Counted from the stretch's first letter, positions 1 to 6,275 are shown. The stretch: 12,341 nt of DNA from an uncultured Clostridia bacterium (GCA_947629895.1 CANRFP010000034.1:1-12341), one strand, 5' to 3'. Notes: generated by a model not told the origin, from the sequence alone. Program-made: numbers and translations.

Positions 1-438
1 ACTCTCACTTTTATGGACGAAGAAAAGAGCAAATATTGGGAGCCATTTGCCGCTCTGCCAAACGAAAGACTTGAAACTTTGAAAATTTTGCACGATAATG
101 GCATCAATACTTTTGCAAGTTTTGAGCCGACCATCGAACCGGAAGAAAGTTTGGCACTTATCCGCAAAACGCTGGAGCTTGACTGTGTTGACCACTATAA
201 AATTGGCAAGATTAACAACTACAAAAGCGAGGACAAGTGGCAGGATTGGGCAAAATATCTGCAAGATTGCGTTAATTTGCTTAGGCCGACCGGCAAGCAA
301 GTTTATTACAAATTTTGTTTGCGCCGGCTCGCGCCAAATGTTGAACTTTTGCCAGAAGAGAAAAATCCAGATGAGTTCATAGTGCGTGTGCTCGACGAAA
401 GGAAACAGGCGAGCCTGTTTGATGGAGATTTGAAATGA
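1..438 (+). CDS. Radical SAM protein, SplB/DNA-photolyase-like, C-terminal part (operon copy 1)
   Basis: The reading frame is open from base 1, so the real start lies outside the window. The ATG at 13 is only an internal methionine, because the preceding codons (TLTF) match the intact paralogue. The 145 residues seen correspond to residues 134-278 of the protein encoded at 3539-4375. They align without any gap and at roughly 90% identity, with many silent base changes. The Cys cluster that would bind the 4Fe-4S centre is upstream and not visible. The stop overlaps the ATG of the next gene (ATGA at 435-438), as in the intact operon. This family (COG1533-type) uses S-adenosylmethionine to start radical reactions; spore photoproduct lyase is the best-known relative. 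The substrate is unknown. Whether the copy is functional cannot be judged from this part, but its downstream partner genes are damaged. Confidence 0.85.
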   Translation, partial: TLTFMDEEKSKYWEPFAALPNERLETLKILHDNGINTFASFEPTIEPEESLALIRKTLELDCVDHYKIGKINNYKSEDKWQDWAKYLQDCVNLLRPTGKQVYYKFCLRRLAPNVELLPEEKNPDEFIVRVLDERKQASLFDGDLK

Positions 439-457
439 AGACGGGATATTTGGAAAA

Positions 458-784
458 ATGAGAAGTTATCCGAAAGACAAAGGATATCGATTTGTTTCAA
501 TCGCACGATTTGCAAAGTTTTGGGACGGAGATACATATCAAAAACTCGCGCCGCCGGCGGAGATAATCAAAATCAAAGATGAAAAACTCTATGAGAAAAT
601 TTATTATGAAAAAGTGCTGTCAAAGTTGAATCCGCAGCAAGTTTTTGACGAACTTGGTGACAACGCAGTGCTTTTGTGTTACGAAAAATTTGCCGACATT
701 GAAAATGGCACAACTTTTTGTCATCGCCGAATGGTTGCAAAATGGCTGGAAGAGAACTTGGGCATAAAGGTGGACGAGTTATGA
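458..784 (+). CDS. DUF488-like protein, frameshifted and N-terminally shortened (operon copy 1)
   Basis: This gene is about 95% identical in protein to the intact 116-residue paralogue at 4372-4722. The original ATG at 435 is still there, but the run of four T in the intact copy is three T here (448-451). The frame from 435 therefore ends after eight codons at the TGA 459-461. The paralogue's Met9 is the ATG at 458-460, which overlaps that TGA as ATGA, so ribosomes ending the short frame could restart and make a 108-residue product lacking eight N-terminal residues. The C-terminal region keeps the DUF488-type pattern, a hydrophobic LLCYEK strand followed by CHRRMVAKWLEE. No function is established for this family. 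It could equally be a pseudogene in an early stage of decay. Confidence 0.7.
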   Translation: MRSYPKDKGYRFVSIARFAKFWDGDTYQKLAPPAEIIKIKDEKLYEKIYYEKVLSKLNPQQVFDELGDNAVLLCYEKFADIENGTTFCHRRMVAKWLEENLGIKVDEL

Positions 785-792
785 CTGTCTAA
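781..792 (+). pseudogene. Remnant start of a lost DUF1848 gene (operon copy 1)
   Basis: The ATGA that couples the DUF488-like gene to DUF1848 in the intact operon (4719-4722) is preserved at 781-784. The frame then reads only M-T-V-stop. Similarity between the two operon copies ends at exactly this point, so the third gene was lost here or was never included in the duplication. Confidence 0.6.
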
Positions 793-808
793 ATTAAAGA
801 AAATTACT

Positions 809-870
809 TTGATATAACTTAGCCCCACAAAAACTCTTGTGTTAGGATTGGATAGCGGTTGTTCCGCCAA
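809..870. repeat. 62-nt structured repeat element, copy A
   Basis: This stretch matches 2180-2241 without gaps, with 8 differences in 62 positions. It can form two hairpins: CACAA/TTGTG at 826-830 and 837-841 with a 6-nt loop, and GCGG/CCGC at 855-858 and 864-867. Seven of the eight differences fall in loops or unpaired positions or alter the ends of the second stem. The TTGTGTTAGGATTGGAT core is identical. It lies behind the decayed operon copy and in front of the GNAT gene. Its nature is unknown: a dispersed intergenic repeat, a small mobile element end, a recombination site or an RNA element are all possible. Confidence 0.65.
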
Positions 871-926
871 GCAAAACCTGAATCGGACATCTAAAAGTTT
901 GGTTTAGGTTTATTTTAAAAATTGTT

Positions 927-955
927 TTGGATTTTGTTTTCTAGAAGGATATAAT
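927..955 (+). promoter_or_regulatory. Likely promoter of the GNAT gene
   Basis: A perfect -10 box TATAAT lies at 950-955, with a -35-like TTGGAT at 927-932 and a 17-nt spacer. The expected transcription start near 962 is only about six bases before the ATG at 968. The AGAAGG at 943-948 would then lie outside the mRNA, so this message would be nearly leaderless. Confidence 0.55.
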
Positions 956-967
956 TGTTTTGATTCT

Positions 968-2125
968 ATGAAAGATTGGAAGATACAGCACAAAGTTGAT
1001 GACGAAACATTAAAGCAACTGATTATGTTAGACAAAGATGCCTATGCCGCTAAAGATATAGGAAGTTTTTCTTTATGCAAAAAATGGCGGCAAGTCAACA
1101 GTGAAATTTATACGGTTTTAAAATTCCGAAATACAGTTGTGGGTTACATAAACTTTGTTCCACTAAAGGACGCTGTATTTAAAAAGTTTAAAAAAGGGCT
1201 AATGAAAGACTATGAACTGACTGAAAACGATATTTTGCCTTTTACGAAAGGACAAAGTTTAAACTGTTTGTTAATGTCAATCGTAATAAAAAAAGAATTT
1301 CGTGATAGCAAGGCAATAATATACTTAACGCAAGGCTTTACACAATTTTTAGAAAAATTGAAGTCCGAAGGTGTTCACATAAAAAACATTGTTCAAGATT
1401 GTGTCAGCATTGACGGAATTAAGTTTGTTATAAACTTCTTCGGTGCAGATTTTGTTTGTGAATCTCATCGTAATCGTGGGTTTGGCAAAATTTATGAAAT
1501 CAATTTTAGTGAGCCAAGAAAATTTTATCCGCCAAAACTACGATATGAAGAGTTAAATGAAAAGAATTTGGAAACAATGGCAAAAATTCAATACGAAATT
1601 TTTAAAGACACTCAGAGTGTGGGTTATAGTGATTACAAAAATGCAACAAAACTAAAAAATAAACTTGCAAACAAACTTTTACCAAGGGATTTTCTTGTAT
1701 ATTATCAAGATGTTCCAGTTGGAATTGTGGGGCTGTATGAGATAGAAGGTTACCCGGATGATGTTTGGGTGGATTGGCTAGGTGTTTTGCCCGAATATCG
1801 TAATCGTGGCATAGGCACACAAATGCTTTTGCACATTTGTGAGGTCGCACGACAATACAAAAAGAAAAACATTAGACTTTATTCCTTTGGCAAAACCTAT
1901 CCTTTAGGCGTAAGTATATATCGTAAAGTGATGCAAAGATGTGAGAAGTATCGAAACCTCAACGATGATATTAAATGGTTGGAAGAAATTGATTGTTTGC
2001 TTTTTAGTTCTAGTCTGATTGATAAACGCCCACAGTTATGGAAAAACAAGTTTATAGATGCAAAAAGCGAGAAAAAAATCCACAGACAAAGTTTGAGGAT
2101 GCTCAAACAGGACAATATTATTTGA
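968..2125 (+). CDS. Two-domain GNAT-family N-acetyltransferase
   Basis: The protein of 385 residues carries a clear GNAT acetyl-CoA-binding motif in its C-terminal half. Residues 267-297 include WLGVLPEYRNRGIG, the strand-4/helix-3 motif A with the pyrophosphate-binding R-x-x-G-x-G pattern, preceded by a strand around 249-258 (VPVGIVGLYE). Residues about 1-180 look like a second, degenerate GNAT fold: a strand VVGYINFVP at 57-65, a strand LLMSIVIKKEF at 101-111 and a helix after it, but no R-x-x-G-x-G. Such tandem GNATs usually have one active and one structural domain. The acceptor is unknown; small molecules, antibiotics and protein N-termini are all possible. The final 45 residues are basic and hydrophilic. 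The gene has its own promoter and is followed by a strong terminator, so it is a single-gene transcript. It is AT-rich and sits between the two operon copies, which suggests later acquisition. Confidence 0.85.
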   Translation: MKDWKIQHKVDDETLKQLIMLDKDAYAAKDIGSFSLCKKWRQVNSEIYTVLKFRNTVVGYINFVPLKDAVFKKFKKGLMKDYELTENDILPFTKGQSLNCLLMSIVIKKEFRDSKAIIYLTQGFTQFLEKLKSEGVHIKNIVQDCVSIDGIKFVINFFGADFVCESHRNRGFGKIYEINFSEPRKFYPPKLRYEELNEKNLETMAKIQYEIFKDTQSVGYSDYKNATKLKNKLANKLLPRDFLVYYQDVPVGIVGLYEIEGYPDDVWVDWLGVLPEYRNRGIGTQMLLHICEVARQYKKKNIRLYSFGKTYPLGVSIYRKVMQRCEKYRNLNDDIKWLEEIDCLLFSSSLIDKRPQLWKNKFIDAKSEKKIHRQSLRMLKQDNII

Positions 2126-2179
2126 TATATAATTGCTCAACTTTTTATTCTATCTTTTATGAATTCATTTAAAATTGCT

Positions 2180-2241
2180 TTTATATAACTTTGTCCCACA
2201 AAAATTCTTGTGTTAGGATTGGATGGCGTTCGCTCCGCCAA
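2180..2241. repeat. 62-nt structured repeat element, copy B
   Basis: This copy matches 809-870 at 54 of 62 positions. Here the second hairpin is TGGCG/CGCCA (2224-2228 and 2236-2240) with a 7-nt loop, shifted relative to copy A but still able to form. The first hairpin CACAA/TTGTG is kept. It lies in the 3' region of the GNAT gene, directly before that gene's terminator, so the two elements bracket the GNAT gene in direct orientation. Confidence 0.65.
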
Positions 2242-2242
2242 C

Positions 2243-2276
2243 AAATTGTCGTTTGAACACAAACGGCAATTTTTTG
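2243..2276 (+). terminator. Intrinsic terminator after the GNAT gene
   Basis: A 13-bp stem (2243-2255 with 2260-2272, one G-U pair) closes a 4-nt AACA loop and runs into a T tract ending at 2275. It lies 118 bases behind the GNAT stop codon, after repeat copy B. No gene separates them. Confidence 0.85.
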
Positions 2277-2340
2277 TTTTCTTCAATCAAAATTCATTGA
2301 GGGGAATGGCATTGATATAATAAACGCTGATTTTCTAATC

Positions 2341-2531
2341 TCAAGATTTTAAACTTGCTTTAAATCCATAATGGGCCGCAAATTTTTTGTAAATTCTGTT
2401 AGCAGTAACAACAATATCGTTTTGAAATTTAATCATTTTTCTTTTAGTAAGAGTGCTATCTATAAAGCCACTATGGACAATGTTGTTTCTTAAATCTATT
2501 AGTTCGTCTATTTCTTTCTCAAGATTTTTTT
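2341..2531 (-). pseudogene. Out-of-frame C-terminal HEPN-like segment of the preceding gene
   Basis: Read on the minus strand from the A run down to the TGA at 2341, this frame gives about 62 residues. It begins LEKEIDELIDLRNNIVHSG and ends in FKASLKS. The R-x4-H motif (RNNIVH, 2490-2473) between helices is the signature of HEPN domains, where it forms the RNase active site in active members. Codon use and amphipathic pattern are those of real coding sequence, and there is no start codon or ribosome binding site of its own. Adding one A to the seven-A run joins it to the upstream frame without a stop. Confidence 0.75.
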
Positions 2532-3335
2532 GTTATAAGGTTTTAAAAATGCTTCAGAAATGGACAATTTGGGGTCTAAGTTTTTAAAATTTTCTATAAT
2601 AATAGAAGGCCTTTGAAAAGATAATTTACTTACAATACAATCTTCAACCGTGCTTTTCCCATTTTTAATTTTGAGCAGGTCTTCTTTAGTAAGCCTGTCC
2701 ACTTTTAGCATTTTGTTCTCAGTTTTGCCAAATTTAAAAATCGCAAGGAAAGAACTTTTAAGATAGTTTTCCCATGCGCCTATAATATATGGAAGTTGAA
2801 TATTATTAGATACAATTACCGGCCTCCATCCATCTATTTCAGGCAAAACGCCTGTTGCGTCGCTGTAAATGTTCCCCGCACTAGCGCCATGATCAATATG
2901 CTTATCAATAAAATCATTAAAAATTTTTATAGGCAACAACGAATCATTTAATATCGATATTTGTTTGTAAAGAGCTATTGAAAGTGGAGTTTTTTTATCG
3001 CCTGCATTTCCTTCATCTAAATATTTTCTTCCCTCATCAGTATTAAAACTTCCACCAAAAAATTCTTTTAGAATTTTTACTGTTTCGTTTTGTTTTTTTA
3101 ATTCAAATATATTCCTGCCAGCGCCAGTTCGAGTGGTTATATGGTATTTATCGTTCTCTTTTGAAATACATAATTGCACTCCAACATAGGCTAGGCTGTC
3201 ATCATCCGGGGCCCAAATAAAAAACCTGTCACCATGGTTTGATGTCAGTTCTTTATATCCAAGCTGTTTTATTATCCAGATTATTTGTTTTAATTTTACG
3301 TCAGACTTTATAAAATTAACAGTTGACAAGCTCAT
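2508..3335 (-). CDS. Uncharacterised protein, main frame of a frameshifted gene with a HEPN-like tail
   Basis: This frame encodes 275 residues. The start ATG at 3335 has a good ribosome binding site, AAAGGAA at 3350-3344, nine bases upstream. I do not recognise the N-terminal 230 residues. They look globular and cytoplasmic, with no signal peptide or membrane segment. The frame ends soon after YNKK, at a run of seven A (2531-2525 read on the minus strand). Shifting by one base there continues for about 60 more residues to a TGA at 2341 and restores a HEPN-like motif. The intact ancestor would have had about 331 residues. Proteins with a C-terminal HEPN domain of this kind are frequent in defence and toxin loci, but no partner antitoxin is visible nearby. 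The gene converges on the GNAT gene. It may be a pseudogene, a slippage-expressed gene, or a sequencing error in the homopolymer. Confidence 0.7.
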   Translation of the reverse strand: MSLSTVNFIKSDVKLKQIIWIIKQLGYKELTSNHGDRFFIWAPDDDSLAYVGVQLCISKENDKYHITTRTGAGRNIFELKKQNETVKILKEFFGGSFNTDEGRKYLDEGNAGDKKTPLSIALYKQISILNDSLLPIKIFNDFIDKHIDHGASAGNIYSDATGVLPEIDGWRPVIVSNNIQLPYIIGAWENYLKSSFLAIFKFGKTENKMLKVDRLTKEDLLKIKNGKSTVEDCIVSKLSFQRPSIIIENFKNLDPKLSISEAFLKPYNKKILRKK

Positions 3336-3523
3336 ATTTAAAGTTCCTTTAAAATTGTATAAAATTTTTGGTGAAATTTTTATTATATTTCATTCATAAA
3401 CTTTGCCGATTTTGTTTGTTGTGAATAACCCATATTCGCTCTCACTTATAACTTTTTCCATAACTCATTATAGCATCAATTTTTGTAAAATCACACTAAA
3501 CATATAGAAATTTCAAGATTTTG

Positions 3524-3532
3524 TGCTATAAT
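3524..3532 (+). promoter_or_regulatory. Extended -10 promoter of the radical SAM operon
   Basis: TGCTATAAT is a perfect -10 box (3527-3532) with the extended TGN element; no good -35 box is present, as is usual for this class. Only six bases separate the -10 box from the ATG at 3539, so transcription should begin at or next to the A of that ATG, giving a leaderless message. No Shine-Dalgarno sequence precedes this ATG. The wider gap 3336-3538 shows no gene. Confidence 0.6.
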
Positions 3533-3538
3533 TTTTGC

Positions 3539-4375
3539 ATGGGTGTGATTTATAGGCCTTGCGGCATGGCGAGGGAATATAGTCCGTTTGCGCTGAACAT
3601 TTATATCGGGTGCAGCCATAGATGTAGATATTGTTATGCGCCGCACACTTTACAAAAATCAAGCGCGGCATATTTTGGCAAGCCTGAACCACGAAAAGAT
3701 ATTTTGAAATATTTGGAAAAAGACCTGCAAAAGAATGTTTACAAAATGCAGGTGCTTTTGTCTTTTGTTGGAGATGTCTATTGTGACAACGCGGACGACA
3801 GCGTCACAACGCGCGAAGTGTTGAAGATGCTGAGCGCTTATCATGTGCCGGTGGCAGTGCTGTCAAAGGGCGGAAAGAAAATGCTGCGGGATTTGGACGT
3901 TTTCAAAACTTTTTGCGATCGCATAACAGTCGGAACAACGTTGACATTTTTGGACGAAGAAAAAAGCAAATATTGGGAGCCTTTCGCCGCGCTTCCAAGC
4001 GAGAGACTTGAAACTTTGAAAATTTTGCACGACAATGGCATCAAGACTTTTGCAAGTTTTGAGCCGACCATTGAGCCGGAAGAAAGTTTGGCGCTTATTC
4101 GAAAAACGTTAGAACTCGACTGTGTGGACCATTATAAAATTGGAAAAATCAACAACTACAAAAGCGAAGATAAGTGGCAGGATTGGCCAAAATATCTGCA
4201 AGATTGCGTGGATTTGCTTAGGCCGACTGGGAAGCAAGTTTATTACAAATTTTGCTTGCGAAAACTTGCGCCAAATGTTGAACTTTTGCCAGAGGAGAAA
4301 AATCCGGACGAGTACATAGTCCGGGCCGAAGACAAGAGTGTGCAAACAAGTTTGTTTGATGGAGATGCGAAATGA
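3539..4375 (+). CDS. Radical SAM protein, SplB/DNA-photolyase-like
   Basis: The protein has 278 residues from the ATG at 3539. A TTG at 3521 is also in frame but lies upstream of and through the -10 box, so it is not used as start here. The radical SAM cluster is C25-x3-C29-x2-C32 within YIGCSHRCRYCYAP, the form typical of COG1533 (spore photoproduct lyase-like) proteins. It binds a 4Fe-4S cluster that cleaves S-adenosylmethionine to a 5'-deoxyadenosyl radical. The rest fits a partial TIM barrel, with strands VLLSFVGDVY and TFASFEPTIEP. It is cytoplasmic. The substrate is unknown; DNA repair is the family's usual label but is only proven for SplB itself. The stop overlaps the start of the DUF488-like gene (ATGA), so the two are translationally coupled. 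A second partial copy lies at 1-438. Confidence 0.9.
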   Translation: MGVIYRPCGMAREYSPFALNIYIGCSHRCRYCYAPHTLQKSSAAYFGKPEPRKDILKYLEKDLQKNVYKMQVLLSFVGDVYCDNADDSVTTREVLKMLSAYHVPVAVLSKGGKKMLRDLDVFKTFCDRITVGTTLTFLDEEKSKYWEPFAALPSERLETLKILHDNGIKTFASFEPTIEPEESLALIRKTLELDCVDHYKIGKINNYKSEDKWQDWPKYLQDCVDLLRPTGKQVYYKFCLRKLAPNVELLPEEKNPDEYIVRAEDKSVQTSLFDGDAK

Positions 4376-4722
4376 AAACGGGATATTTTGGAAAAATGAG
4401 AAGTTATCCGAAAGACAAGGGCTATCGTTTTGTTTCAATCGCGAGATTTGCAAAGTTTTGGGACGGAGATACATATCAAAAACTCGCACCGCCGGCGGAG
4501 ATAATCAAAATCAAAGATGAAAAACTTTATGAGAAAACTTATTATGAAAAAGTGCTGTCAAAGTTGAATCCGCAGCAAGTTTTTGACGAACTTGGCGATA
4601 ACGCAGTTTTGCTTTGTTATGAGAAATATGCCGACATTGAAAATGGCACAACATTTTGCCATCGCCGAATGGTGGCAAAGTGGCTTGAGGACAACTTGGG
4701 TATAAAGGTGGACGAGTTATGA
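3938..4722 (+). repeat. Direct repeat, copy 2 of the radical SAM / DUF488 segment
   Basis: This is the partner of bases 1-784. It contains the 3' half of the intact radical SAM gene and the whole intact DUF488-like gene. The visible repeat ends at the ATGA start of the DUF1848 gene. Its left end cannot be defined because the other copy runs off the window. Confidence 0.85.
4372..4722 (+). CDS. DUF488-like protein
   Basis: The protein is 116 residues long and is the middle gene of the radical SAM / DUF488 / DUF1848 operon. It starts inside the ATGA overlap with the radical SAM gene and ends in another ATGA overlap with DUF1848. The N-terminal part contains a FVSIARFAKFW segment and a GDTYQKLAPP motif. 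The C-terminal part has a hydrophobic strand AVLLCYEKYAD, then CHRRMVAKWLEDNLG, the Cys-His-Arg-Arg pattern typical of DUF488 proteins. The function of DUF488 is not established. The tight coupling suggests a product needed in fixed ratio with its neighbours. A frameshifted copy lies at 458-784. Confidence 0.8.
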   Translation: MKTGYFGKMRSYPKDKGYRFVSIARFAKFWDGDTYQKLAPPAEIIKIKDEKLYEKTYYEKVLSKLNPQQVFDELGDNAVLLCYEKYADIENGTTFCHRRMVAKWLEDNLGIKVDEL

Positions 4723-5579
4723 TTTTAAGCGTTTCGAGGCGGACGGATGTGCCGGCGTTTTATAGCGATTGGTTTTTTGATAGGCTGAAAGAGGGCTTTG
4801 TGCTTGTGCCAAATCCTATCAATCAGCAAAAGATTGCGCGGATTGAGTTGAAGCCAATCAAAATCAAAAGCATAGAGGAAGATATGCTTGGCAACAAAAA
4901 AGTTGAGATGAGCGGAAATTTGGAAGGAATTGTCTTTTGGACAAAAAATCCGCGACCGATGATGAGCCGACTCCAAGAACTTGGGGACACTAAATATTAT
5001 TTTCTTTACACGCTTAATCCTTATCCGGCGAAAATTGAGGCCAATTTGCCAAGTTTGGAGGAGCGAATTGAAAGTTTTAAAGAACTCTCAAAATTTTGCC
5101 CTGTTATTTGGCGCTATGATCCGATTTTGCTTGCGGACGGCATTGATGTGGATTGGCACATTGAACATTTTACCAAATTGTGCGAGAGTCTGAAAGGATA
5201 CGCAAAGCACTGCAAAATCAGTTTTGTGATTGAAAGTTATTCGGGTTGCTCGAAGAGTGTTTGGGCGCCAAATCTCACGCAAAAGCACCAAATTTTGTCC
5301 GCATTTTCAAAGATTGCAAAACAAAACGGAATTCAAATTGAGGCGTGTGCGGAGAGTGGCGATTGGAGCACTTATGACATTGCGCCAAGCAAGTGCATTG
5401 ACGGTGAAATTTTTGAGAAATTGCTCACTGAAAAATTTGCTGCACAAAATTTGACCGTGAAACGAAAGAACAATAAACTTGACGGGCAGCGAAAATTCTG
5501 CGGCTGTATGCCGTCCATTGACATTGGCCGCTGCATTAAAATTTGTTTGAATTTGCTTTCCAAAATGATATATTATTAA
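4719..5579 (+). CDS. DUF1848 family protein with an abnormal C-terminus
   Basis: The protein has 286 residues. The start MILSVSRRTDVPAFYSDWFF, followed by VLVPNP and later IVFWTKNPRPM and VIWRYDPILL, is diagnostic of DUF1848. Members usually end in a Cys-rich segment of the form CxC..SIDIG-x-Y-x-x-C-x3-C-x2-CYAN, resembling a radical SAM type cluster motif. Here FCGC and SIDIG are kept (about 261-271), but the sequence then runs RCIKICLNLLSK and stops at MIYY. The last two Cys of the expected triad are missing and the end is about 20-30 residues short. The gene is coupled to the DUF488-like gene by ATGA and followed after 15 bases by a methyltransferase. The function is unknown. The odd tail could be decay, a frameshift, or adaptation. 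Confidence 0.85.
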   Translation: MILSVSRRTDVPAFYSDWFFDRLKEGFVLVPNPINQQKIARIELKPIKIKSIEEDMLGNKKVEMSGNLEGIVFWTKNPRPMMSRLQELGDTKYYFLYTLNPYPAKIEANLPSLEERIESFKELSKFCPVIWRYDPILLADGIDVDWHIEHFTKLCESLKGYAKHCKISFVIESYSGCSKSVWAPNLTQKHQILSAFSKIAKQNGIQIEACAESGDWSTYDIAPSKCIDGEIFEKLLTEKFAAQNLTVKRKNNKLDGQRKFCGCMPSIDIGRCIKICLNLLSKMIYY

Positions 5580-5594
5580 GCGGAGGTGGGAAAG

Positions 5595-6275
5595 ATGAAA
5601 AAATATTATGAAGCATATGAGGATCGTTACAAAAAAGTTCACAGTGAAAAAGGGCTTGCTTGGGCTGGCGAAGGGCACAGCCCAACAATAGAAAAACTGT
5701 TGCGAAAATATGGGGCGGACGAAAAATCGTCTATTTTGGAAGTGGGCTGCGGCGAAGGGCAAAATGCGATATATTTGCTCTCAAAAGGCTATGACGTAAT
5801 TGCAAGCGACGTGTCTCCAGAAGCTATCAACTGGTGCAAGAAAAAAGCCTTGGAAAAAGGAGTAAATGAAAAGGCGTTTTTTGTAATGGACATTTTGTCC
5901 AACAAACTCAGAGAAAAATTTGATTTCATTTATTCCGTGGCCGTCTTGCACATGCTGGTTGAAGACAAGGACAGGCAAAAGTTTTTGAAATTCATTTTCG
6001 ACCATTTAAAAACCGAAGGAAAGGCATTCATCGTGATTATGGGTGACGGTGTGACAACAAGAAAAACGGACAAAACAAAAGCCTTTGAACTTGCCGCTCG
6101 TCAATTTGGGGACGAAACAATCCAGGTCGCAACAACATCTTGTCGAATGGTGACAAAAGACGAATTTGCAAAAGAAATCGAGGCCGCAAATTTGAAGATT
6201 ATGAATTTGGAACTTGACCACACCATTGCCGGCTTTGAAGTGTCCATGGTGGCAGAAGTTGAAAGAAAAAAGTGA
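5595..6275 (+). CDS. Class I SAM-dependent methyltransferase
   Basis: The protein has 226 residues from the ATG at 5595, which has an excellent GGAGG at 5582-5586 eight bases upstream. A GTG at 5586 is in frame but lies within that site, so it was not chosen. The Rossmann-fold motifs are clear: motif I LEVGCGEGQNA (48-58), motif II DVIASDVSPEA (67-77), the acidic MDI at 98-100, and motif IV FDFIYSVAVLHML (109-121). Layout and length resemble the TehB / Methyltransf_25 type small-molecule methyltransferases. The acceptor cannot be told. It begins 15 bases after the DUF1848 stop, on the same strand, so it is probably cotranscribed with the radical SAM operon. A terminator follows at 6364. Confidence 0.88.
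   Translation: MKKYYEAYEDRYKKVHSEKGLAWAGEGHSPTIEKLLRKYGADEKSSILEVGCGEGQNAIYLLSKGYDVIASDVSPEAINWCKKKALEKGVNEKAFFVMDILSNKLREKFDFIYSVAVLHMLVEDKDRQKFLKFIFDHLKTEGKAFIVIMGDGVTTRKTDKTKAFELAARQFGDETIQVATTSCRMVTKDEFAKEIEAANLKIMNLELDHTIAGFEVSMVAEVERKK

Larger units (their letters stand above)
1..784 (+). repeat. Direct repeat, copy 1 of the radical SAM / DUF488 segment
   Basis: Bases 1-784 align with 3938-4722 with a single one-base gap near 448-451. Base 1 pairs with 3938, base 438 with 4375 and base 781 with 4719. The repeat extends to the left beyond the window. The copies lie about 3.94 kb apart in the same orientation. Differences are spread throughout and many are silent, so this is an old duplication rather than an assembly artefact. 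Confidence 0.85.

Noticed and set aside
809..870. Integron attC site, because a structured repeat follows each of two genes
   Set aside because: The expected RYYYAAC and GTTRRRY core pair at a spacing of 55 bases or more is not present. GTTAGGA breaks the last position and the only TAAC/GTTA pair is too close. No integrase is in the window.
2520..2535. Canonical programmed -1 frameshift site in the HEPN gene
   Set aside because: In the zero frame the heptamer reads C AAA AAA, which does not allow full re-pairing in the P site, and no clear downstream stem or pseudoknot is seen. Slippage on the A run remains possible, so only a frameshift is claimed.
3521..3538. TTG at 3521 as start of the radical SAM protein
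   Set aside because: It would place the -10 box inside the coding region and add an atypical MCYNFC extension. The ATG at 3539 fits the promoter.
5586..5594. GTG at 5586 as start of the methyltransferase
   Set aside because: It overlaps the GGAGG ribosome binding site that serves the ATG at 5595.
5307..5762. Open frame of about 151 codons on the minus strand opposite DUF1848 and the methyltransferase
   Set aside because: It spans two well-supported genes and their ribosome binding site and has no start signal of its own.
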